Positions 8,816-17,354 of a stretch of DNA of 64,000 nt are shown here, piece by piece. The first letter of the stretch is position 1, and every line of letters begins with the position of its first letter. This stretch comes from Histomonas meleagridis. Its lineage: Eukaryota > Parabasalia > Tritrichomonadida > Dientamoebidae. The notes under the pieces are model-generated. The model was not told where the DNA came from, ran no database searches, and saw nothing but the letters and a program-made list of their open reading frames with translations. The position numbers and the translations under genes were made by a program. Location: NCBI GenBank assembly GCA_020186115.1, contig WSYJ01000149.1, positions 682,001 to 746,000 on the forward strand. Reading direction: 5' to 3'.

Positions 8816-10081
8816 TCATTTGGACGCTCTTATGCCAGCGAGCTGGTTAAGTACTTCTATTCTTTTTGTTACTTCTGGATCTGTTATTTCTTTATCACAC
8901 AACTCTGCTATTTTTCGTTGGAATTGTTCCACTCTCTTCTTTCCTTGCATGTTCTTTAATGTGGATAAGTCACCAGATTCTGCCATTACTTCAATGAATC
9001 CTTTTGATTCTTTGTTTGCCATTAGCAAGAGTTCTTTCATAAACTGTTCTCTTTTCTTTGTTGCATCGCTCCAGGTTTGTAGTGCTTCATTTCCATTTGC
9101 AGAATACATCTGTGGTAATAATTTCTTTTGTAAATCCTTTGACTCTTGAATTCTCTTTGTCCATGTTGAAAGAAGGATTTTAGAAAGTGCATTAATATCA
9201 GGATCTCCTTCATTTACACTCATCTTCTTTTCAAATTGTTTCAATCTTCTTTCATACATTCTAACTCTCAAAGCAACGAGTTGATAAAAACGATTAAGAC
9301 GACGTGTTACACGAATAACATCATCTAAAAATTGTAAATAATGTTGTCCACTTGAATGGATCCTAATTTCCCAATCGGCTAAAAGTGCAGCTTTTTCATT
9401 TTCTATTTGGTCGGATACTTCTTGAGCAAATTGAACGCCTTTAGTTGTTGATGGGATTGGATTACAACCAAGGAGGAGCTCACAGGTAGGGTCATCTGCC
9501 ATAGAAGCAGCAATATCCAAAGCAGTTCTACCTTTTTGATCTTTTAGATTAAGATCTGCATAATACATTAGGAGACGACAACATTCTGGATCGTTCATAC
9601 GAACAGCAAAATGAAGAGCACTCTTTTCACCAATGGTAAGTTGGGATCCTGATTTAAGTAGAAGATTTATCGACTTAGTATTCTTTACATGAATCGCATG
9701 AAAAAGAGGAATTTCAAAAAATAAAAATAAACTCCAAATTAGATATATAAACTTTTTGTTATATAAATAAATAGAATTAACAGTATTTGGATCAGCACCA
9801 TATTGAAGAAGAATCGAAACTGCCTCATCATTTCCACTATTGATAGCTGTGATTAAAGGAACAACTCCATTTGATGTTGGAAGATTTGGATTTGCCTTAA
9901 AATTAAGTAGTAATTTTAAAATATCCGTCTGTTTATGTTTTATTGCCAAGTGTATTGGTGGCAAAATTTTCTTATCCAATATCTGTGATGTATCTGCTCC
10001 ATTTTCAAGAAGATTTAAAACATTTTGATAATTTCCTTCAGATATTGCTATTTGCAATGGAGTTTTAAAACCTACAAACAA
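8816..10081 (-). CDS. Ankyrin-repeat protein with C-terminal helical region; intron-like insert
   Basis: An open frame of 421 codons. About six ankyrin repeats occupy residues 6-205 (PLQIAISEGN, PIHLAIKHKQ, PLITAINSGN, PLFHAIHVKN, SALHFAVRMN, GRTALDIAA). A mostly helical, charged C-terminal half (210-421) follows that I do not recognise. Between repeats 3 and 4 (9714-9773) sits a 60-nt AT-rich insert translated as a very hydrophobic stretch (YLIWSLFLFF), which does not belong in an ankyrin domain. Removing 51 nt would leave a perfect 33-residue spacing. The frame has no ATG at its 5' end: the first codon after the upstream stop region is TTG at 10081, and an ATG at 10153 lies in the same frame beyond a TAG. 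A short first exon is likely. The function is unknown. Confidence 0.7.
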   Translation of the reverse strand: MFVGFKTPLQIAISEGNYQNVLNLLENGADTSQILDKKILPPIHLAIKHKQTDILKLLLNFKANPNLPTSNGVVPLITAINSGNDEAVSILLQYGADPNTVNSIYLYNKKFIYLIWSLFLFFEIPLFHAIHVKNTKSINLLLKSGSQLTIGEKSALHFAVRMNDPECCRLLMYYADLNLKDQKGRTALDIAASMADDPTCELLLGCNPIPSTTKGVQFAQEVSDQIENEKAALLADWEIRIHSSGQHYLQFLDDVIRVTRRLNRFYQLVALRVRMYERRLKQFEKKMSVNEGDPDINALSKILLSTWTKRIQESKDLQKKLLPQMYSANGNEALQTWSDATKKREQFMKELLLMANKESKGFIEVMAESGDLSTLKNMQGKKRVEQFQRKIAELCDKEITDPEVTKRIEVLNQLAGIRASK

Positions 10082-10153
10082 ACGCTAAATTAAAAAATTA
10101 AACTTGAACCAACGCAAATGAACACTTTCACTTTCTGCTTTCTCGTTCTCCAT
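10082..10153 (-). other. Possible first exon and intron of the ankyrin gene
   Basis: The ATG at 10153 begins MENEKAESES, hits TAG 23 codons on, and is in frame with the ankyrin ORF. On the coding strand the sequence before the ankyrin part ends TTTGTTTGTAG and a GT lies after the GAAA at codon 9-10. A 54-nt GT...AG intron would therefore join exon 1 to FKTPLQIAI without a frame change. The known trichomonad splice motifs (GTAYGT; ACTAACACACAG) are not present, so this is a tentative model. Confidence 0.25.
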
Positions 10154-10474
10154 CTGACTCCAAAACCTTCAGTATGCAAAAAGTGACAATTATATTATAC
10201 ACAACAAATTTCCTTCAGCATTTATGCGATTCAAATTATTTCTACACCTTAACCCATTTGCTAATTTGCAGCTTCTGCTTAATAGTTAACAAGAGTTACT
10301 CCCAAAAACGCACAAAAGTAACAGTTCGTTCCCATTCTCATTATTTCTCACCGGGGAACGTTAGATGCATCTCAAAGTGGCCGCCACTTTTCTGTCAAAA
10401 ACTCAACAGACACTTTTTCTACATTAAGTTCAAATTTCAAACCATTAATAGTTTAATTAGAATTATTCCTTAAT
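10154..10474. other. Intergenic region between minus-strand genes
   Basis: The region separates the ankyrin gene from the 3' end of the SLC44-like gene. It contains a CACCGGGGAACGTTAG block with an AACGTT (10358-10363), which may belong to the ankyrin gene's promoter. A plus-strand open stretch here has no family resemblance. Confidence 0.35.
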
Positions 10475-12490
10475 TTATGCATTTAAATTATTGTCATTAA
10501 GATATTGCTTCATTTCATCTGGAGTATGACGACGAGCACCAGGACCGCCATCGTTACGTTCTTCATCTTCAAGGAAGCAAAGGAATGTTGCGTCGATACT
10601 CATTTCGAACACGCCAGTGAAAGCGCCACTTGCTAAGTAAGACATAATAAGAACAATGACTGCTGGGACGATATAGAATGTAACGTCATCTTGATCCTTG
10701 AATATGAGGATTGATATACCAGAGACGAGTGCAGAGATGAGGATACGGCCAAGGAATAATGTGAAGTCGCCAACCCAATTAAGTGCTGTAGCACGTGCAG
10801 CATTTCTAAGTAATAAGAAGAATGCTTCCTTGGATGCCTTGAAGAAGCTAAATCCGTGCATTGCTGTCATGATGTATGCATTTCTATTAAGATACTTCAA
10901 GAATTTCTCGAGGCAGCAGAAGCAGCACTTAAGACATTTAACAATGCATTTAACTGCTGTGTTTTGTGATTCTCTTGTCTTTTGTTCAATGAATTGGATG
11001 ATTGCACGAATGATCTTGCAAATTGTTATGATGAGTGAACCGACTGCAAGTGTACCTGTGTGATAACGAAGTGACCTAAGTAAGCTTCGTGTGCAAATGA
11101 ACTTGGGCATGTTGTTTCTTTCGTCATCAGAAGCAAAGTAATATTCTGCAACAACACCTGCAACTGTCATCTCACCTAATGCCATAATGAAGCATGAAAC
11201 CCAAAGGAAGCCAATGAAGTGATAGATGGAGAAGCCTTGGATAACTGTATCATATTGCATTGAGATTACATCGGCTGTTGAGATTGGATCGCTTGAATCT
11301 AATTGAACAATGCCACGTGTTGGGGTACCTGCACCGAATAACACAATAGCAACTGCAATGACATAAATCCACCATACGAATAAGATGATGTATTGTGCAA
11401 TCGGGAAGAAGAATAATGATGGGACACTATAGAACATCTGTGAGACTGTCTTGATAACATTGATGCTATATACAATACGCTTAATCATGAAGAGTAAAAC
11501 AAGAACAAAGATAATGTCAAGAACAAGTAAGATGTAGAAGAAGACATTGAATACTTTGCGATTGAGTTCTTCGGAATAAATTCCAAGTGTAATGCCTGCA
11601 ATAAGTTGAGCATTGTCGAAGTTGTTCTTGGATTGATGGTAACACATGTATGTAAGGAACGCAAGTGCTGCAGCGGTAAGAACAACTGTGATCCAGACAA
11701 AGACAGCAGCGCAGCATCTCAATAAGAAGAGCCAAACTAATGAAAGAACTAAGGCAATAACAACACAAACTGCAATGATCCAATATGTATTGTAAAGATC
11801 TTGGATTGCACGTACAACAGCTGATACTGAATCAATTGATTGTGAAACATTGGCAAGATAGTTCATTGTTTGAGTAACATCACCTCTGATATCATCAAAG
11901 GCAGCTGTAACTGGAAGACATCTGCTGAAATGTTCTTCAGTTGCATAACCACAGAAATATCTATCAGGATCTGTTGTTGAATAGTTTTCAATTGCTGGGG
12001 CAATTGGTGTTGTTGAATTTGTTGTAGCATTCCATTTGGCGCAAACACCCATATCATCTGCATTGTATCCGTGGTATTTTTTAGACTGCATTTGTAGGTT
12101 TGCTTTGAAAGCATATGTATAAAGACCTTCATTTGGACATTCTGCAACGCAAAAGCTTCTAGCGTAACCTTTTACACCAGGACGTACCCAGAAAAGTGCT
12201 GGTTTATCTGTTAAATCGGGTAAATCAGAAGCGTTTTCGACGTTCAATAATTGGTTGTTATATCCGCACATAAGACCTCTGTGATCAGTTGGTACAAAGA
12301 AGTACTTTGGATCACCTTTAACGGCTGAAACGACTAGGATTGCAATCATGCCGCAGATGAATAAGAAAAAGAAGATGCACATGCAAATATCTGTACATTT
12401 TCTCTCGCGATCTACGCCATCGAAACTTGGGTCGTGTTTGAATTTTTCTCCGTATTCTCCAGAACCTTGATTCGAGCTTCCGTATTCCAT
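10475..12490 (-). CDS. Choline transporter-like protein (SLC44/CTL family)
   Basis: 671 residues from the ATG at 12490; the seven codons before it begin with TTG, not ATG. The layout is that of SLC44: a short polar N-terminus with DPSFDGVDRERKCTDICM, TM1 at about 35-57, and a long Cys-containing loop with HRGLMCGYNN and several N-glycosylation sequons (NAS, NAT, NST, NYS). Nine or so further membrane segments follow, with a cysteine-rich cytoplasmic loop (CIVKCLKCCFCCLEKFLKYL). The C-terminal region keeps the family's MTAMHGFSFFKASKEAFFLLLRN-like helix, where the fungal and animal proteins have 'IAIYGTNFCTSARNAFFLLMRN'. Family members move choline or ethanolamine across the plasma membrane or organelles; the substrate here is inferred. 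The coding region uses C/G-ending codons more than its neighbours, suggesting good expression. Confidence 0.88.
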   Translation of the reverse strand: MEYGSSNQGSGEYGEKFKHDPSFDGVDRERKCTDICMCIFFFLFICGMIAILVVSAVKGDPKYFFVPTDHRGLMCGYNNQLLNVENASDLPDLTDKPALFWVRPGVKGYARSFCVAECPNEGLYTYAFKANLQMQSKKYHGYNADDMGVCAKWNATTNSTTPIAPAIENYSTTDPDRYFCGYATEEHFSRCLPVTAAFDDIRGDVTQTMNYLANVSQSIDSVSAVVRAIQDLYNTYWIIAVCVVIALVLSLVWLFLLRCCAAVFVWITVVLTAAALAFLTYMCYHQSKNNFDNAQLIAGITLGIYSEELNRKVFNVFFYILLVLDIIFVLVLLFMIKRIVYSINVIKTVSQMFYSVPSLFFFPIAQYIILFVWWIYVIAVAIVLFGAGTPTRGIVQLDSSDPISTADVISMQYDTVIQGFSIYHFIGFLWVSCFIMALGEMTVAGVVAEYYFASDDERNNMPKFICTRSLLRSLRYHTGTLAVGSLIITICKIIRAIIQFIEQKTRESQNTAVKCIVKCLKCCFCCLEKFLKYLNRNAYIMTAMHGFSFFKASKEAFFLLLRNAARATALNWVGDFTLFLGRILISALVSGISILIFKDQDDVTFYIVPAVIVLIMSYLASGAFTGVFEMSIDATFLCFLEDEERNDGGPGARRHTPDEMKQYLNDNNLNA

Positions 12491-13641
12491 TTTAAGTAAA
12501 CGAGTATTCAAAAATCTTGATTTCTATGTAACCGCTGGGATTCAAGTCAATTTTGGTCGAAGTTTTGAATTTTGAGAGAATTTTTATACAAGGAAACTGA
12601 GGTTTTAACCAATACATTTTCATCATTAAAGTTTTTGTTCGAAATACCCATATGTTATTCATCAAATTTTTTTACATGAGAGATTAATGGATTAGAATTT
12701 TTAAAAATATTGTTTAAAATCACAAAATTGAAGTTGATGTCCACTTTTATTGTTGATTTTTCCGGTGGTTTTTAATTTGAATTAACGGAGAAAATTACAT
12801 TGAAAAGGCTCGTTTCAACGGTTATATCATTTGAATTGAAGTGGCAATCTTGGGATTTTATATCGTTTTTCTTCAAATGAGCTCATTTGCAAATGAAATC
12901 ATTTTCTTTTAAAGTAGGATAAAACTAAAGACAAACAAATCAGTAAAGAAAGTTTTCAACCATTAAATTGTTATGAAGAAATGATTTTCGATCAAAATAA
13001 TGAATATAAGTTTAGATATAAACAAGAAAGAAATAAACAACATATCAAACTAATCATATTCATTGAATTTAATGAATAAATCAAATGATGTGAGTGATTC
13101 GCAATTTGAAGATTTAAAAAAAATATTATTCATTTAATAAAATATTTTATCTTTTATATTCATCTATACATCATGTTGGTATGTATGTCATTTAATTTAT
13201 TTTGTTTTTTTGCACTTGTTTTTATCAATTTAGAGAACCTTCTAACGGAAAAGGAAGTAAACTAAGCAAAAGTGAATTTCTGCAATTTTTGATACAAAAA
13301 AAATTTTATGCACAACATTATTTTTACTCTACTTTTAATATGTTGACTACACAAATATATTATATACATATATAATAGATAGTCTAATTTTTCTGCTCTA
13401 CAACATATAATTTAATTTCTCAAATTATATAAATCCGAACATTAATATGTTTATTAACAAATCGGTAGTGATTGGATAGATATTGTTCCATGTTGCAAAA
13501 CGATTATATTTGCTTCAGATTTGTCATTAACGCTAGGTATATTTTATATGATTTAAAACATATATTTGTTTTTCATTCCCACTTCAAGTTTTGATAAAAC
13601 TTTTATCTCCTAAATTAGGTTTTGAACTTTTTCAATAATAC

Positions 13642-13652
13642 GGGGCACCCTG
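13642..13652 (-). promoter_or_regulatory. GGGTGCCC promoter element, copy 1
   Basis: CAGGGTGCCCC read on the minus strand, 26 nt before the first codon of the capping-like ORF. The 11-mer also occurs at 17289-17299 and a near copy at 52143-52152, each time just upstream of a gene. The GC-richness is striking against the surrounding AT-rich DNA. Confidence 0.45.
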
Positions 13653-13656
13653 AAAT

Positions 13657-13661
13657 TCACA
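13657..13661 (+). promoter_or_regulatory. Inr-like TCACA
   Basis: TCACA fits the trichomonad initiator TCA(C/T)(A/T). It lies 17 nt before the TTG that opens the capping-like ORF, so the transcript would begin too close to the ORF to contain an upstream ATG. Confidence 0.4.
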
Positions 13662-13677
13662 AAGATTTCTTGCGACT

Positions 13678-15408
13678 TTGTTTGATATTTTTCACTTGCT
13701 TTCCGGAAAGAAAGTCTTACGCTTCATACCTTACGCTTTTGATCAGGGCTATGAATTTGACTTTAAAGCTATATCTGATACAATAGAGGATAAGAAAAAT
13801 TCAACAATTTTCATATTTTATCACACTAGATATCTAACGATTGATAAAAGGGCAATGCAAGAATTTAAAATAAAATTTTTTAAAATATCACCATCAAAGC
13901 TTCCAACCGGCTCAACATTTTTTTTGTTCAAAGAAAAAGTAGCGGAATTTTACATTAAACATCAAAATAATATAAATGATTCCATTATCCTTGTATCTAC
14001 CAATGGCATGGATGTATGTGGTTATTTAATTGTACGCTGGCTTGTTGAAGAACAATCTTATACAATCAATAATGCATTTTCTGCATTTTCTAATTCATTT
14101 CCCAATGGAATAACGAACCCAAATATTGTAGAAGAAATCAATAAAAAGTATCTCTATACCAAGAATTCAAACTTCATTAAGGAACAAGATACATCAAACA
14201 TCCCAATACCATCAACATCACCACAACAGAAATCACCAAACAAACAAACACCAACAAAAGATACACGCCCAAAGATTCCAGTGGTTTCTCCCTTACCACA
14301 GCCAAAAGTTTTTTCACCAACAATGTATTCCCAACCAGAATCCCCAATAGCTCCTCCACAAGTAGTGAGTCCAAAAATTCCAATAGTTTCTTCACAAGAG
14401 GAAAAGTCTGGTGTAAGAATAACATTTGATGAAATTGGCGAACCTGTTGATTCACGTTTACGTTCCAAACTTATTATGTCACTTAATGTAAAGTTTCAGC
14501 AATTTAGAGCAACAACACCAATGACACCAATTTCAAGACTTACTCCATCATCATTTGAACTTATGACGAGTGAATATTGCTTGACCCCTAAGCCACATGG
14601 AATTAGATGTCTTCTTTACATCGCAGAAGATGGTAACTATCTAATTCAAGAGAAAAACAAATGTCAAAAAATTGAATTAAAGTTGTATGGTGACATGTCA
14701 CCTGAAAAGGCGGTTAGCATGTCACTTTTTGAAGGTTATTTGGTTTCAATTCCAGGACAGAAACCGTTATTTGTAATCTCAGATTTATTAATTTATTTTG
14801 ATAATGATATTCGCCAAAAGCCTGGATATGAAAGATTGTCAGTTGCAACCCATGTTGTCAGTTGCACAAAGAAATATTCCAATGATATCTTTTCAAATAT
14901 GATATCAATTGATGTGTTCAAAAGTTTTCCATTAACTTCATTTGAAAAATTTGTTCAAAAGGATCAAGGAGTTGTAGATTATCCAATTTCAGGAATTTTG
15001 TTCTATCCAAAAGATGAGAAATCAGAAATTGGAAGTCAAAATCCATCTCATATCTTTGAGTTCAAACTAAGCAACTCTTATTATCCTGCTGTTAAGCTTA
15101 AAGTCTCGAGAGAAACAATGGTTTGTGTAGGTACTGTGGATAACTATGGGTCTGATAAAGAAGTTGTTGAGTTTGGAGTTGCAAAGCCAAATATTCTTTC
15201 TATGGATGAGTGTATTGTGGATATACAATACAACAGGACAACAAATCAATGGCAAATAAATGGAAGATCAAACTCACCAAAAGAATGGACACTTAGAGAG
15301 TTTAGGAGTATTTTGGATCAAAAAGGTGTTCCAAATTTAACATTGGACGAATTGGAGCAAGGAATTCGATCAGTTTTGTCGAAGGACGAAATCATAAAAA
15401 TTGAATGA
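13678..15408 (+). CDS. Metazoan-type mRNA capping enzyme paralogue, apparently catalytically dead
   Basis: A 576-codon frame with the two-domain order of animal-type capping enzymes: an RNA triphosphatase-like N-domain (1-160), a Pro/Ser/Thr linker (170-245) and a guanylyltransferase-like domain (285-575). The match to the phosphatase is clear around VSTNGMDVCGYLIVRWLVEE (106-125), but the HCxxGxxR catalytic loop is gone. In the second domain KPHGIR (305-310) keeps the nucleophilic Lys but has His for Asp of KxDG. The DGE motif reads EGY (352-354), the EG(L/I)IF motif reads SGILF (438-442) and the KWK motif reads FEFK (460-463). The RxDK motif near the C-terminus is absent. The first codon is TTG; no ATG lies between the preceding stop (13651) and codon 60. 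Probably a pseudoenzyme. Confidence 0.75.
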   Translation: MFDIFHLLSGKKVLRFIPYAFDQGYEFDFKAISDTIEDKKNSTIFIFYHTRYLTIDKRAMQEFKIKFFKISPSKLPTGSTFFLFKEKVAEFYIKHQNNINDSIILVSTNGMDVCGYLIVRWLVEEQSYTINNAFSAFSNSFPNGITNPNIVEEINKKYLYTKNSNFIKEQDTSNIPIPSTSPQQKSPNKQTPTKDTRPKIPVVSPLPQPKVFSPTMYSQPESPIAPPQVVSPKIPIVSSQEEKSGVRITFDEIGEPVDSRLRSKLIMSLNVKFQQFRATTPMTPISRLTPSSFELMTSEYCLTPKPHGIRCLLYIAEDGNYLIQEKNKCQKIELKLYGDMSPEKAVSMSLFEGYLVSIPGQKPLFVISDLLIYFDNDIRQKPGYERLSVATHVVSCTKKYSNDIFSNMISIDVFKSFPLTSFEKFVQKDQGVVDYPISGILFYPKDEKSEIGSQNPSHIFEFKLSNSYYPAVKLKVSRETMVCVGTVDNYGSDKEVVEFGVAKPNILSMDECIVDIQYNRTTNQWQINGRSNSPKEWTLREFRSILDQKGVPNLTLDELEQGIRSVLSKDEIIKIE

Positions 15409-16102
15409 AAAACGATAATTTATATGTCTCGCAAACGGTCGCCATCCGGCATGAGGTACCTATTTAAATTAAAATTCAATTTCGCGCAACAACATACATG
15501 CACTCTAATTTTACCTTAAACAACAAAGTTGGAAAATCTCTGTATTACCTTTTTTATAGTTACATGATATATTTAATTTTCGATTTATTTTTATATGTAT
15601 TCTTTTTGAAATCAAAAATTCATGAATAAAATTTTAGATTAGAGAATATAATTAACCATTTATGCTTGATGCATGATGAATATAGGTTTTAAATTTAGAA
15701 AATAAAATGATAATATTTCGTAATAAATTTTTTTTTTATAATTTCTTAATTAATTTATATGTTATCGATTTTAGCTTATCACACACATCATTCATTTTTA
15801 ATCATTGGGTTTCGTTTATTTATTGATGTGTTTCTTTTTGGACATATTTTGGGTTTGTGAAGGTTGAATTGAAATGGTTTGGATAAATCATTCAAAAATT
15901 ATGTAGAGTACACAAAAAAAAAACAAGATCTCTCAAATAAAAAATTTGTTTTTTCAATATTTAAATGCTAAAAAACATGATCTTTTTGGTTTATTTAATG
16001 CAAAACTGTTATTCATTATTTATAGTGAGAAAAGGGTTAGAATCATTTCCACACTATAAAAAAACGAAGGAAAGCATTTTTCAGTGAACGTTATTTTAGA
16101 AT
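15409..16102. other. Intergenic region (0.7 kb)
   Basis: AT-rich spacer with poly-A and poly-T runs. It contains AACGGT near 15433 and AACGTT at about 16087, the latter just upstream of the ATG at 16103. No coding or RNA feature was recognised. Confidence 0.4.
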
Positions 16103-16212
16103 ATGAGCAGTTTATTTCAAATTTCAGTCCAACCGCCTTTTAACCCAGAAAGAACAAAAAATTCTATTGAAAAAGCGATAGCAAATTACGTTAAAACCAG
16201 TCATTTCCCCAA
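16103..16212 (+). other. Probable N-terminal coding segment of the PLC-X gene in a shifted frame
   Basis: The ATG at 16103 lies about 15 nt after an AACGTT element and opens a coding-like frame (MSSLFQISVQPPFNPERTK) that overlaps the PLC-X frame. A one-base change near the CCCC at about 16207-16210 would join the two. This suggests the real protein starts at 16103, with a frameshift in this copy or assembly, rather than a 125-nt leader. Confidence 0.4.
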
Positions 16213-17220
16213 ATGCAAACCTCCTTACTCAGAAGGAACATTAAGGCTTCAAAATGGATGGAACAAATCCGTGCTATGCCTGGATTTGGTCCAACCTTTG
16301 GCGCAACCCCTCTTAATCGTATCAAAATCCCAGGAACTCATGATTCTGGAACTTATGAAATGGATGGTCACAACTGGTATCAAACACAAGACTTTTCCAT
16401 CACTGAGCAATTGAAGCTTGGTGTTAGATACTTTGATTTAAGATGTATGGAAAGTGATGGTGTTCCTATGATTCATCATGGTAAAGGAGTTCTTGCCGTT
16501 ATCGGAAATTCCTTGGAAACAGATCTTGATATGATCCGTTTGTTCGTTGATGGTCACCCAGGAGAAATTGTTATGGTCAAGATAAAATGTGAAAAAGAAC
16601 TCATTAGCTCTGTTTGTTTTATGGCTCGTCAAATGCTAGGTTCAAGAATTTTTGATCAAGATCCGAAAAATCCTATCCAAATATCAACATTAACTTATGA
16701 TCATTTAATCAATCCTAATGATATTGATCTTAGCCATCCAGTCATAATCTTTATTGATGTACCAAAAGCAGATTCTAAAATTAATTCAAGAATTAGTAAT
16801 AACAAATTCTTCCCATTCAGAGAATATTGTTCTGGAAATTACTCAAACAGCGATAACCCACAAAAGATTCTCGCTAACTTCCGTGATGCTCGTATTATTT
16901 CCAAGCAAAAAGGTAAAGATGCTCTTAAACCAAATACATTTAATCTTCATTATTTCACTGCTACAGGTCAATACCTTAAGGCTACAGATAAAGGCCATAG
17001 CGTTCAGCGCCTTACATACCAACTCGATCAATGCATTCATTCTGATCAATTTGGTATGTTCAACTTCGAAATTCCAAGATCACTTGGTTACATTTGCGAA
17101 GATAAGCCAGGAGAACTTTCACCAATCAACATTGTACTTTTCGACTTTGTTACATCCCATAAAGCTCAAAGAATTTGGGCATTGAATCTTCCAAAGCCAC
17201 CCGAACAACCACAAAAGTAA
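16213..17220 (+). CDS. PI-PLC X-domain (PLCXD-like) phosphodiesterase
   Basis: 335 residues with a PLC-X barrel. The first catalytic His is in GTHDSG (H43), then VRYFDLR (71-77) and the second catalytic His in MIHHGKG (H88/H89). Further X-domain features are EIVMVKIKCE and VIIFIDVP. No Y, PH or C2 domain is present, so this is the PLCXD/bacterial type rather than a signalling PLC of the classical layout. Such proteins cleave phosphoinositides or GPI-like substrates. There is no signal peptide at this start. The ATG at 16213 gives the longest frame in phase with the domain, but an upstream ATG at 16103 in another frame may be the true start. Confidence 0.8.
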   Translation: MQTSLLRRNIKASKWMEQIRAMPGFGPTFGATPLNRIKIPGTHDSGTYEMDGHNWYQTQDFSITEQLKLGVRYFDLRCMESDGVPMIHHGKGVLAVIGNSLETDLDMIRLFVDGHPGEIVMVKIKCEKELISSVCFMARQMLGSRIFDQDPKNPIQISTLTYDHLINPNDIDLSHPVIIFIDVPKADSKINSRISNNKFFPFREYCSGNYSNSDNPQKILANFRDARIISKQKGKDALKPNTFNLHYFTATGQYLKATDKGHSVQRLTYQLDQCIHSDQFGMFNFEIPRSLGYICEDKPGELSPINIVLFDFVTSHKAQRIWALNLPKPPEQPQK

Positions 17221-17288
17221 ACAATGAACATCTTAACAAGTTATTCTCTTTGAAATGTAAAACAAGAAATTTTTATTTTTGTTCCAAA

Positions 17289-17299
17289 CAGGGTGCCCC
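17289..17299 (+). promoter_or_regulatory. GGGTGCCC promoter element, copy 2, with AACGGTT
   Basis: CAGGGTGCCCC followed immediately by AACGGTT (17300-17306), 56 nt before the UTP15 ATG. Same 11-mer as at 13642-13652, opposite orientation. Confidence 0.45.
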
Positions 17300-17345
17300 A
17301 ACGGTTTTCTTATAATAATTGAATTGCTTTGTTTGAATCCAATGG

Positions 17346-17350
17346 TCATA
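17346..17350 (+). promoter_or_regulatory. Inr-like TCATA of UTP15
   Basis: TCATA matches the trichomonad initiator consensus, four bases before the ATG at 17355, which implies a leader of about 7 nt. Confidence 0.5.
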
Positions 17351-17354
17351 CAAA

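Larger units (their letters stand above)
12491..13677. other. Long divergent intergenic region (1.2 kb)
   Basis: No gene is supported in this stretch. It contains AACGG-type motifs (near 12784 and 12815), a short TATATACATATATAATA tract near 13364, and close to its right end the GC-rich element GGGGCACCCTG. The upstream regions of the SLC44-like gene and the capping-like gene share it. Confidence 0.45.
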
